Positions 24,193 to 33,940 of a stretch of DNA of 64,000 nucleotides are shown here, in pieces. This DNA is from Pyrenopolyporus hunteri (lineage: Eukaryota > Ascomycota > Sordariomycetes > Xylariales > Hypoxylaceae): contig CADCXC010000011.1 of the NCBI GenBank assembly GCA_902806595.1, forward strand, positions 1,178,001 to 1,242,000, given 5' to 3'. Both the position numbers and the translations under genes were made by a program. Under the pieces are notes generated by a model, which had not been told where the DNA came from, ran no database searches, and saw only the letters and a list, made by a program, of their open reading frames with translations. The stretch's first letter is position 1. Each line of letters opens with the position of its first letter.

Positions 24193-26606
24193 ATGCCTCC
24201 AGTAGCCACACGACTAACTTATTGGGCTATTTACGTGCCTATCGCCGCCGCCCTTACCTTCAACCCGCCATTCGATGGCTGTGCTCAACGATCTGCACCC
24301 GTTAGGGGAGTGACGGCGGGTATCAGTAACCAAACGGGCGAGCCCCCTATACGATGGGAAGTCAACTACCTAGAGAATAAAGGCGGGCCCTCATGGTATA
24401 GTGTCCTTTAGGATAGGGAATCTGGCAGCGAATCTCTTACTAGAAGTAGGGACTTGTATATTCTGGGCCTCGCGGCGCTACAAGCGAAGGCAGAGGGAGA
24501 CGAGCAGTCTCATTTCAGTATCGCAGGTCGGAAAATTAACTATCCGTCCCTATGGCTTGTCCATTTTCATGCTCACGAGATATGGCGTCTAGCAGGTATC
24601 CACGGAATGCCCTATGCTCCGTATAACGAGGTCGGACCAGTTCCAGGGGGTTCGGGCGGAGGTTTCTGTCCGCACAGCGTCAGTGGCCCCCCAACCACCC
24701 CCCTTCTCCGTAAGGAGATACAAGCCTGGGCGACTAAAGCCGAAGAAAAGGAGACGCAGTTTGTGGCATGGCACCGCGCCTACGTCGTGCTATACGAGGT
24801 GCGTATGGGATACCACCGCCGCTGCTCTCACACGTCCTCATCTCACCTATAACTGTTTCACGGACAGCAAGCCCTCGGTTCCGAAGTCCAGCGCATCGCC
24901 GCGGAGTCCTACGCTAACCATACCAACGCCTCCGCCTACCACGAGGCCGCACGCGTCTTCCGGCAGCCCTACTGGGACTGGGTCGCGAACCCCAGGCTGC
25001 CGCCGTCGTGCGTGAGGAAGAACATTACGGTCAACGGCCCGCACGGCCGTCTTATGCTTCGGAATCCGCTGTACAGCTACCGCTGGCAGACGTACCCCCT
25101 GAACCAGACCCAGTTCCCGGGCTCGGGGGGGTGGCCGGCGGAGACGACGCGCGACTCTGGTGGAAAAGGCAATTTCAGTCCAGAGGTGGTTAATGCGAAC
25201 CTAGCAGGGGCGGCAGAGTCGTTGAGGGAGCAAGTTGTGAGCGTGTAAATGATATTGAACCCCTTAGCCACGGCGCCCCTATTCATTACCCCCTTTATCA
25301 TGGGAATTTCCGATGCAGAAGAATGAGGCTAGAAATCGAAACTGACGTCTAGTCCTATGCCGAACCTTAGTACCGCACTTTCACGTACGCTAAGACCTAC
25401 GACCAGATGTCGTCGATGGCAGACCCGGCAGGCGTGAGCTTCGAAGCACCGCACAACACCATCCACAACGCCGTCGGCGGCTCCTTCGCAAACGTGGATC
25501 TGAGTGCCTTTGACGCCCTCTTGTAAGTGGACTTCTACTATCCAATCAACCAATCCATCTACCTACCTACATAAGCCCCCAATCCCCCTAGCCCCTATTT
25601 CCTAGCATCCCCTATCCCGCCTCAACTAACCCACCGACAGCATGCTCCACCACGCCAACCTCGACCGGCTATCAGCCCTCTGGGCCGCGTCGCGGCCCGC
25701 CTCGAACGCCACGCAGCACCAGACCGCCGCGTACGCGAGCCCCGGGCTCTACGCCACGCGCCGCGGGACCCGGATCACGGCCGCCAGCGCGCTGAAGCCG
25801 TTCTACCGCCCGGCGGCCGCCGGGTCGCGCCGCAGCTTCCACACGGGCCTCAGCGTGGCGGCCGTCGAGGCGCTGGGGTACACGTACCCGGAGCTGGTTT
25901 CGCAGGCCGAGGCGAGGGCGAGGCGGGGGGGGTTAGGAGGGAGGGGGAGGAGTGAGGTTGGGGCGGGGGGGAAGAGGAGGAGGGTGGAGGATATTGTGGC
26001 GAGGATTAATTTTCTCTATGGCCGTGGTTATGGTGGGGGGGATGGAGAGGGGGGAATGGGGGGAGGGGAGGAGTGGTTCTTGAAAATAACAGCTAATCGG
26101 TCCGCGCTGGATCTGCCGTGCAATATTGAGATTCACGCGGATGACACGCTCGCCGGCCGGGTGGTTCTGCTCGGGATGCCGAGGGTTGGTCTTGCATATG
26201 CTGAGATCCCGCTTCAAGGGGCTATCAGAGGATTCGGCTTAAATACTACGGTGAGCCGCGGCGCAATGGAGAAGGTGTTAAGGGATAAGCTACGGGTTGA
26301 AATCAAGAAGGTGAGTTGTGTCATTGTCCATTGACTCAATGATTCGTGAAAAAGGGGGATTTCGGATGATGCCCTAGAAACTATATATTGTAAAAATGAG
26401 TATCAATATTTCGATATAATCAGTCGCTAACTATCACATAGGGCGACGGAACTGCTATCGACACTAGAAATATCACGGGTTTAGATCTAGTTCTCATGGC
26501 CATGGATGTCCTACCCCGTACCAACAAGTTCGAGTTCCCCAGGTACGGCAATAAGACCGTTTATAGCATGTTGTCGCTTGGCCGGATGCGCAACGACGGT
26601 TACTAG
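24193..26606 (+). CDS. Tyrosinase, eight exons, 588 aa
   Basis: Type-3 copper monophenol/catechol oxidase, probably secreted, for melanin- or quinone-type chemistry. Exons: 24193-24395, 24450-24526, 24596-24678, 24751-24798, 24868-25236, 25371-25522, 25641-26310, 26442-26606. CuA histidines are H96 (GIHGMPY), H120 (FCPHS) and H129 (AWHRAY); spacings of 24 and 9 equal those I recall for Agaricus tyrosinase, which supports the chosen introns. CuB is H288 and H292 (HNTIHNAVGG) plus the pair 314/315 (MLHHANLDRL). VFRQPYWDWVANP is also typical. Residues 1-30 look like a signal peptide. After the core comes a Gly/Arg-rich linker, then a C-terminal domain like the tyrosinase lid (FLKITANRSALDLPCN onward). 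Introns 2 and 3 (69 and 72 nt) are multiples of three without stops, so the genomic frame reads through them. Confidence 0.9.
25918..26070 (+). other. G-rich linker segment of the tyrosinase gene
   Basis: Strand-asymmetric poly-purine/G-run stretch in exon 7 encoding the RARRGGLGGRGRSEVGAGG and GGGDGEGGMGGGEE runs between catalytic core and C-terminal domain. In fungal tyrosinases this linker is where the C-terminal lid is cut off; this copy is unusually Gly-rich and could slip in replication. Confidence 0.6.
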
Positions 26607-27027
26607 AGTCCCTTACTCCTTTACCCCTTTGCCCCTTTCGCTCCACCGCTTGGGATATGGTCATTTATTTCTATTTGTTACTGTTCTTCCTGATTATCAT
26701 GCCGAAGCTTAATATTTCTGGTATTAATACTATATCAATAGTTATCTTAATCTTTTAATCAATTCATTTTTGCTCCGGGATTATGGGCACATCTTTTTTG
26801 CCATGGTATACTATACACCTCCTCCTCCCCTATACCACTGAGTCTTCAGAATGTTAGACTAGCAGTACCAATGATTACTATGCAGACTCTATATAGCAGA
26901 CTTGCATAGGTAGGTAATTACTTATTACCATAGGTCACCAACATACAGGTAGGTATACGACACCCCTTAGATCTCTTCACACAGACGGAGAGCTACACTG
27001 CTCTTAGCCTAAGTATACTACCCCCCC
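26607..27027. other. Shared 3' intergenic region (tyrosinase / GH79)
   Basis: Convergent intergene of 421 bases, AT-leaning, with GGTAGGTA-type motifs near 26908 and 26947. It must hold the polyadenylation signals of both genes; no other feature seen. Confidence 0.6.
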
Positions 27028-29016
27028 TTACATTGCCGCCACCAGGAAGCCTGTCACAGCAGCCATAATCAAGCCGGTCCACAGCGTCACACCGTTCATA
27101 GCCGCCGCCGACTCGCCCCCCTCCCCAGAACCAGCGCCACAACTCCTCCCATCATTCTCAACCAACACACCCTCCGCCCTCGTCAGCCTAATCTCCAATG
27201 CGCCTCCATCCCCAACCTCAATCCTCTCCCCTTCCTCCTCGCCAACCCTCTCGCCAGTACGCGGATCGAACGTAACGCCCGACACCGCGACGCCGCTCTT
27301 AGCATTCGTGCCTGGGCCCGTGAGCCTCGTCACGTTGACGCTGGTCCCGGAACACCACGGCGTGGAAAGCCGCACCGTGCCGGACGGCCTCTCGCCCTCG
27401 CTGAAGGACTGCCCGTCCGTAGCCCGCAGCGTCGAGTTATTACTCAGACCCTCGGTGCCGTTCCACACACCCATATCGAGGAGGACCAGTTTGCGGAGGC
27501 GCTTCTCCTCCTCGCCAGCAAACACAGCGTACCCACTCAACGCGCTCGAGTTCGCGCCCGGCAGCGCCGCAATACTAAGCTCCTCCCCATCCTTCCCCGT
27601 AGCCACGACCTTAGCGACGAAATAGTGCGCGTACCAGTTAGCCCTGATCCCCGCGGCGAGGGACTCGTTCTTGAGCTCGTACGGCCTCGGCGTGAACGCG
27701 CTGTACTCGCTGCGCGCGCCGAGGTGGAAGTACGTCCTGCGGATGCCGACCGACGCCCCCGTGAGCACGTAGTCGACGCTCCAGAGGGCCGCGCCGAAGG
27801 TGTCGCTGATGCCGCTCTTGCCGCTGCAGGACACGGAGTTGGTCTCGCCCATGACGAGCGGCGCGCCGGCTTTGTCGGCTGCGGCGACTTGGGGGATGTA
27901 TTGCGATACGTTCTGTTATTATTTTTATGTGTTAGTTGGGATCTGAGGTTGGGAGATGAGGTTGGGGAACTGAGTGAGTGTATGATGCCCCTATTTTAAG
28001 GGGTTATGTAGACTTCCTGAAATGACGGTTACTTACTATACGACCGTTAGCATCATCACATAAACACAAAGAAATAGGGGGAATAACAACAAAATAAACC
28101 CGCCCACAACATCAAAAGGACTCTACTCACCCAACCACAACACCGTATGATTCGACAACAAATCCAGCCTCATACGATGCCACCTCGCCGGATCGCACGT
28201 CGACTGGGGGTACAAATGCGTCGCATAGCTCCCAATAATCCTCCTCTCCTCCTCCCTCTCCACAATCCCACCCTCGCCCCCCATCGTCAAATTCGCAATG
28301 CTAAAATCGTCGACCTCGTCCTGCTGATCCGGGACCCAGGGGGGGTCAGCGAACACGCCCGCCTGGAACATGGGCCTGCGGCCCCCCTCCTCGTCCAACG
28401 CCCGGTACCACTCCTCGCCGACGATCTGGCCCGTCACGTTCCGGAACTGCGCGATATACGCGCGCACGCCCCAGGCGCCGTCCCGCCAGCCCTTGCTGGC
28501 GAAATGGTCGATCTCGTTGCCCAGCTCGAGCAGGGCCAGCGCGTGGCCCAGCGCGCCGTGCGCCGCCCGCGCCTGCCGGACGGCGTTCGCCCACGCCGAG
28601 CCGTTGGCCGCCAGGTTGAGGGTGTACGTGAGCGGCGTGCCGGGGGGGAAGTAGCGCCCCCAGGTACCGAACCAGCGGGGCGTGACGTCGAACCGCGTCG
28701 CGGCCGCCGGGCTGGGCGTGGCGACGGAGTCGTTGCCGGTGGGCAGCGAGTCGTGGATGAAGGTCTGGTCGGCGGTGTTGCCGCCGACGCGGATGGGCGG
28801 CGGCGCGCCGGTCACGTTGGCGACGGCGCCGAGGAGGGTGGCGGCTAGGGGGGTGCTGATGTAGTCGTCGAGCCAGACGGGCTCGATGGAGTAGCCGTAG
28901 ACGTCGGGGACGAGGGCCCGCGTGGGGAGGTCGCTTGGGACGTCGATGGCGACGTCTTGGGCGGCGGCGTTGAGGGCGGCGATGAGCGCCGCGAGAGCAA
29001 CTAGACGGATAGTCAT
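27028..29016 (-). CDS. GH79 beta-glucuronidase-like enzyme, GPI-like tail
   Basis: Retaining glycoside hydrolase of family 79, expected to remove glucuronic acid from glycans at the cell surface or outside. The exon starting at 29016 encodes a signal peptide (MTIRLVALAALIAALNAAAQ), IRVGGNTADQTF and the acid/base motif ELGNEIDHF (E168). The exon 27912-27028 holds the nucleophile motif VMGETNSV (about E314), GAALWSVDYVL, the C-terminal beta domain and a hydrophobic end (TLWTGLIMAAVTGFLVAAM) after a small-residue stretch, typical of GPI addition. The junction is uncertain. The acceptor at 27913 needs phase 0, which fits a weak GTGTTG donor (exon end 28144, intron 231 nt, 585 aa). The stronger GTGAGT donor (exon end 28131) would shift the frame. 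Family call secure; splice or intactness open. Confidence 0.87.
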
Positions 29017-29651
29017 GGTGGGCGAACGTGTCGAGTGTGCCCGGAAGTAGAGGTAGCAGCAATAGCTCTAGGTCTTGCTAGAAGCGAGAACAGAGAGGCT
29101 CGAGACGGCGTCACCATTTTATCAGCGGATGTCGCCCCGGCCATGATGCACGTCTTCTCCAATTTGCCCCGACGGCAAGCTCCTGCAACCAGGTACGAGG
29201 TAGCATTTCCAAGCTTCCAAGACCGGGGCTCTTTGGCTAGATTGGGAATGGCACGGGCGAAGATCCGGGGAAACTCAGGCCGAAGATGGAAACGGAAATT
29301 GTCCACCTGTTGGAAGCGATCGCGGTCTGCATATACCTACTTACGCATAAGACAGTCATACTATAGGGCTAGGAACGGTAACGCTTCCGAGGATGACGAA
29401 CGATAGTGGAGGTGGGTATTAGTGACCGCTGGTTATGAGAAGGCCGTCGCCATGCGGGGAAACATGGAGTAAACGCCAAGCATCCCATCTGAGAGGGAGT
29501 ATGTGTGTCTGTATTGATATCTCGATAGACTCATAAGGTATGCGCCTATACAGGTGCTCAAACGAACATATCATGCGTCCTTACGCCCGTTGAGTTCCGT
29601 CATCCTCTCCTACGCTTCAGCATTGTCTTCTTTCTTTATTATCTTCGTCTC
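29017..29651. other. Intergenic region upstream of GH79 and downstream of the GST
   Basis: Contains the GH79 promoter (minus strand, reading from here leftwards) and the 3' flank of the GST gene. A 123-codon plus frame at 29035-29406 has no motif. No other feature seen. Confidence 0.5.
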
Positions 29652-30859
29652 TTAAGGCGAGCTGTACTTGTAGCCGTACTTCTCCTTACTCTCATTCAAC
29701 AACTTCAAGGCCTCTTCGGCAGCCTTCGCCGCCTCGGGATCCTCCTGTCTGGCCTTCAAAAGCGCGGCATTAGTCATTCGAGTAATGTCGCTGGGTATCT
29801 TAAATCCCTTCTGTACGGCCGGGCGCGCCATGCAGCGGTCGATCCACTTCTCTATGTTAGGGAAAGCGCTTATATCAATGCCGCTGAAGACGCCCATGTT
29901 GACCCAGCCTAACAGATTCATGTCGGCGATGCTATACTTGCCCTTGCCGGGCCCCACGATGTAATCGCGGTCCGAAAGTCGCTTGTCTAGAACGCCATAT
30001 AGACGCTCTGTCTCCCCGACGTAACGCTGTATCGCGTAGGGGATCTTCTCCTTAGCGAAGCGGAAGAAGTGGTTTGCCTGACCCTGCATTGGGCCAACTC
30101 CGCCGCTATTTAGTAAAGAACAGGATTAGCAAGCATCACTACGAATAGAAGACTACAACCCTCAGATCCACTCTAGGAGTACACGACGCTGAGGTGTGGT
30201 GGGTAGATATCTTATGAAAAAACCTACTGCTGCCAGGCCATCCACTGCTCACAGACGCTGTAGTCGTCGCTGTCGACGGGGAAGCTGAATTTATGCTCGG
30301 GGTCATAGTGACGCGTCAGGTAGCCCAAGATTGCCAAACCCTCGAAGACGGCGAAGCCGCCGCGGTCGTGGTCCACGATAGCCGGGATACGGCCGTTGGG
30401 GTTAATCGCGGTAAACCACGGCTCTTTCTGGGTGTTCTTCATAATATTGAGCGACTGGTATGTGTAGTCTTTCCCATACGCCTCCTTGAGCTCCTCAAGG
30501 AGAATGCTGACCTTAACGCCATTGGGTGTGCCTAGGTGAAGCATGTCAGCAACAGCAATGTGCATATTCTACCTCAAGAAGGGAGGCGTACTAAAGGTCA
30601 AGAGCTCAATGCCGCTCTTAGCGATGAGGCCGGTTGGTTCGGGTTGGTCAGCCATATTGCTATCTTGCCCGGATGGAGGGTTGGGTTGCGGTTTATTTGT
30701 TAGTGTTCGAGACGTGGAAAATGAAGCTCTACAGTACTGAGCCGGGGAGGAGTGGTTGAACTGTTTAAGACAAGGAGCGATGACGCTTGGAGAGGGAAGA
30801 CGGGGAGTGAGGAGTCTTATACGCTGCGGCAGCAGAGTGCGGAGGGCGCTGGCCGCCAT
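29652..30859 (-). CDS. Ure2/YfcG-type glutathione transferase with mitochondrial-type leader
   Basis: Glutathione transferase or GSH-disulfide oxidoreductase of the Ure2p/YfcG group, 341 aa. Exons 30859-30592, 30531-30228, 30105-29652; introns 60 nt (GTACGC donor) and 122 nt (GTAGGT donor), phases 1 and 2, frame closed by TAA at 29652. Splicing gives FSTPNGVKVSILLEEL; the Asn of TPNG is the catalytic residue type of this group. INPNGRIPAIVD carries the cis-Pro, and HGGVGPMQGQANHF opens the C-terminal helical domain. The usual Glu-Ser of the GSH gamma-glutamyl site reads Glu-Gly (VFEGLAILGYL). The first 68 residues are Arg/Ser-rich without acids until QDSN and include CRASFSTSR, like a mitochondrial presequence. 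Met69 (MADQPEP, codon starting 30655) could start a cytosolic form. Confidence 0.92.
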
Positions 30860-31767
30860 TGAACACCTAAAGATGTAACAGTCTTTCTTCTATCGAAACC
30901 CGCCTGATTCGACGGACCCTCTGATCCAACGCAGACCCTAACCCTCTTCTTTGCAGGTTGGCATCACCTCACTCCTGGCCCCCATAAGCAGTGCCCCAGG
31001 GAGGTAGATAAAACAGATCCTGGCGATGAATTACTAAAGGGCATCATGGGGATATTAGCTAATCGGTGCGGGGGTAAGAAAGCTTCTGGCCAATGCTACC
31101 TATATACGGAACGCCTGCTGAACAATTCACATACCTCCGATGTAAGATGTTAAGCACCATTAGTAAAATACTAGCTCAAAGCCTCCATACGAGCCGGAAC
31201 GACGAAGAGAACTCGGTGATAATCCGGATTGGCCTTATTCATGCCCTCGACATTTCTAAGCAAGGTTCTAAGCAAGGTTCTAAGCGACGGTGTGGGCTGA
31301 GGGCCTCTCTTAATACGTTATAGGTAAGTCCGGTCTCGTCGGCCTTTGGATTGCCCCGGAGCTGCCCAGGTTAGGAGGTCGTAGGTACCTACCTAATCAA
31401 GAGAATCAGTACCTACCTACATACCCAGGTACCTACCTGCGTACGGATAGGCGTCTATACGACGCAAACCTAAGCACAGCTTTTCGGGGTCTACGTAGTA
31501 TCCTATGGACCCTCTTATCGAGCTAATTTGTTCGTCCCCATCCCACATAATATCGAAATGTGTGGAGCTAGCTATGTCTACGATACCTATAATCATGATT
31601 TGATGGACACTGGAGGTTTCAATTATATAGGTACAATACCTACCTACGTAGGCATGTTGAAGCGAGCGCCCCTAAGGAGGAGGTACTGCATGTGGGTAAG
31701 CATACAGCACGCCGGACCATAAGCAATTTTTCCGTCAAACCGCTAATTCAAAGAATTTCCAGATGCC
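30860..31767. other. Intergenic region between the GST and AT block 2
   Basis: GST promoter region, then no recognisable gene. Contains a short tandem (AAGGTTCTAAGC units at about 31261-31285) and several ACCTACCTAC / GGTACCTACC motifs at 31383-31442. Frames of 64-76 codons lack motifs. Confidence 0.5.
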
Positions 31768-31796
31768 AGACCCACTTTTTAGCTGTAGTCACGTGA
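31768..31796 (+). repeat. Left terminal inverted repeat of AT block 2
   Basis: A 29-nt sequence containing TTTTTAGCTGTAGTCACGTG, directly at the normal-to-AT transition. Its reverse complement matches 59957-59985 at 23 of 29 positions, and the other six are all C-to-T or G-to-A changes on the right copy. Confidence 0.65.
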
Positions 31797-31869
31797 TATT
31801 TTAGAAACTATAAAATATTATCTATTTTTTTATAATCGATACGAAATAACTTTATTAATTAAAATTAAA

Positions 31870-32240
31870 TTATATTAATGTTATAAATAATAAAAAAAAA
31901 AATTAAAATATAATTTTTTAAATCGTATTTTTATATAAATTCGTTAACGTCGAAGTTATAATTATTTAATAAAATTAAATTATTATATTAAATTATAATA
32001 ATAGTTATAAATTTACGGTATATAATAATTATTATTTATTATAATAAAAATTATAATTAATAAATTTATTATTATTCGATACGATAATTTAATTTTATTA
32101 AATTATCGATTTTATCGTTTAAATATATATATAAAACCACGGGTTTTTTAACGACGTTTTAATTTTTTTTTTTTTTTTTTATAATATTAACGAAATCGTA
32201 TTTTAATTTTTAATATTATACGTTATATTAAAATTTAATA
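31870..32240. repeat. Poly-T palindromic repeat family, copy 1 (inverted pair)
   Basis: Arms of about 110 bp in opposite orientation around 32050. The plus-oriented arm ends in TATATAAAACCACGG followed by a poly-T run and TATAATATTAACGAAA; the minus arm shows the complementary order with poly-A. Related sequences recur at the other listed sites. Confidence 0.6.
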
Positions 32241-32457
32241 TTATTAATTATAATATATAAAATAATTATTTAATTAATATATTTAAAAAATATAATAAAT
32301 AATTAAATAAAAAAATGTTACGAATTTATATTAAATTTAATAATTAAAAATTTATTTTTAAATAAATATAATAATAAATAATATATATAATTAAAATATT
32401 TTATTAAAAAATATAATAAATAAATATTAATTATATATATATTATTATTAAAATTAT

Positions 32458-32721
32458 ATAATTATATAATTTCGTATTAAAAATTTATTATAACGATAAT
32501 AATAATAAATATATTTTTATTAAATATTTCGTTATTTTACGTAATAAAAACTTAAAGTATATATTTTTAAAATATATATAAATATCGATTAATATAAAAT
32601 TAATTATTTTAAAATTTTTATATAAATATAAATTAATTAATATATTTTTTCGTAATTTTTTTATTATATAATCGTATAATATTTTTACGATTATATATTA
32701 ATAACTTTTTATTTATTTAAT
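32458..32721 (+). repeat. Solo LTR-like copy, same family as element 1
   Basis: Aligns with 11095-11363: it has the AACGATAATAATAATAAATA core, the TTTCGTTATTTTACGTAATA segment and a similar end. No partner at LTR spacing was found on the same strand, so it may be a solo LTR. Confidence 0.65.
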
Positions 32722-32899
32722 AAATTATTATAAATTATATTTAAAAGTAATTTTTTAATTATTAAATTTAATATATTTTTTTTATATATTTAATAAAATA
32801 AATTATTTAATATATATAATTAATATTTATTTATTATATTTTTTAATAATTTATATATTAACATTTAACGTATAAAATAACCGATATTTATAAAATTTA

Positions 32900-33100
32900 T
32901 ATTAAAAGTTTATTACGGTTTAATATAATAAACTTAATTTTATTAAATAATCGATATCGAAGTTTTAATCGAATACGTTATTAAAATTTAAATATAAAAC
33001 CACGGTTTTTCGAATCACGATTTAATTTTTTTTTTTTTTTTATAATATTAATAAAATTTAATTTTTAATTTTTAATATTACGCGCCGTATTAAAGTTTTT
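32900..33100 (+). repeat. Poly-T palindromic repeat family, copy 2 (single arm)
   Basis: Starts with TATTACGGTTTAATATAATA, continues through ATTAAATAATCGATATCGAAG and AAAACCACGGTTTTTCGAA, then a poly-T run and TATAATATTAATAAAA. Same order as copies 1, 6 and 8. Confidence 0.6.
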
Positions 33101-33159
33101 TAATTAAAAAAATAATATAACATTTAAATTAATTTTTAAATTTATTATTATAATTATTA

Positions 33160-33415
33160 AATTAATAAAAAATTATTAATTAATAATTAAATAAACGTTA
33201 TATAATTATATAATAAAAAATAACGAAAAAAATAAATTAATTAAATTTTATAAATGTAAAAAATACGATTAAATTAACTTCGTATTAATCGTAAATATAT
33301 TTTTATTTAAAATTTATATTTTAATTATTTATTATATAAAACGATAAAATATATAATAAAAATATATTTACCGTTATTATTGTTATAATAAATATATTAA
33401 TATAAAATTATATTA
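33160..33415 (-). repeat. LTR-like copy, inverted orientation
   Basis: Reverse complement matches the element 1 LTR, including the conserved AATAATAATAAATA-type core, seen here as TTTACCGTTATTATTG. Confidence 0.6.
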
Positions 33416-33671
33416 TTATAATAATAATAATTTATTATTATATATAATATTATAAATTTATAATTATATATATTATTTTAAATATAATGTTTTCGACTAT
33501 TATATTTTAATATTTTTTTAAAAAAATAATTTTATAAAAAAATAATTATAAATTTATTTATTATATTTATTTTTATATAATATTTAACGATTCGAAATTA
33601 AAATTATATATTTATTTAAATGTTATAATAATAATTTATTATTATAATATAATATTATAAACTTATAATTA

Positions 33672-33940
33672 TATTAAATAATAAAAAGTCGTTAATAAAT
33701 AAATCGAAAAAAAATATTATATAATTATACGATAAAAAAATTATAAAAGGTATATTAATTAATTTATTTTATTTATAAAAATTATAAAATAATTAACTTT
33801 ATATTAATCGATATTTATATACATTTTTAAAATATATACTTTAAATTTTTATTATATAAAATAACGAAACATTTAATAAAAACATATTTATCGTTATTAT
33901 TATTACGATAAATTTTTTAATATAAAATTATATAATTATA
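33672..33940 (-). repeat. Second LTR-like copy, inverted orientation
   Basis: Reverse complement matches the element 1 LTR over about 270 bp (AACATATTTATCGTTATTAT near its right end, AATAATAAAAAGTCGTTAA near its left end). It lies 260 bases from the previous copy. Confidence 0.6.

Noticed and set aside
24527..24595. Reading through tyrosinase intron 2 as coding
   Set aside because: It would insert 23 residues inside the conserved SIAG-IHGMPY motif; removing it restores the 24-residue spacing of CuA ligands.
28147..28848. 233-codon plus-strand frame opposite the GH79 gene
   Set aside because: GC-rich antisense shadow: very Arg/Ala/Gly-rich with no motif, while the minus strand carries conserved GH79 residues.
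28346..29062. 238-codon minus-strand frame overlapping GH79 exon 1
   Set aside because: Same strand but shifted frame; Arg/His-rich low-complexity translation typical of a frame-shifted GC-rich exon.
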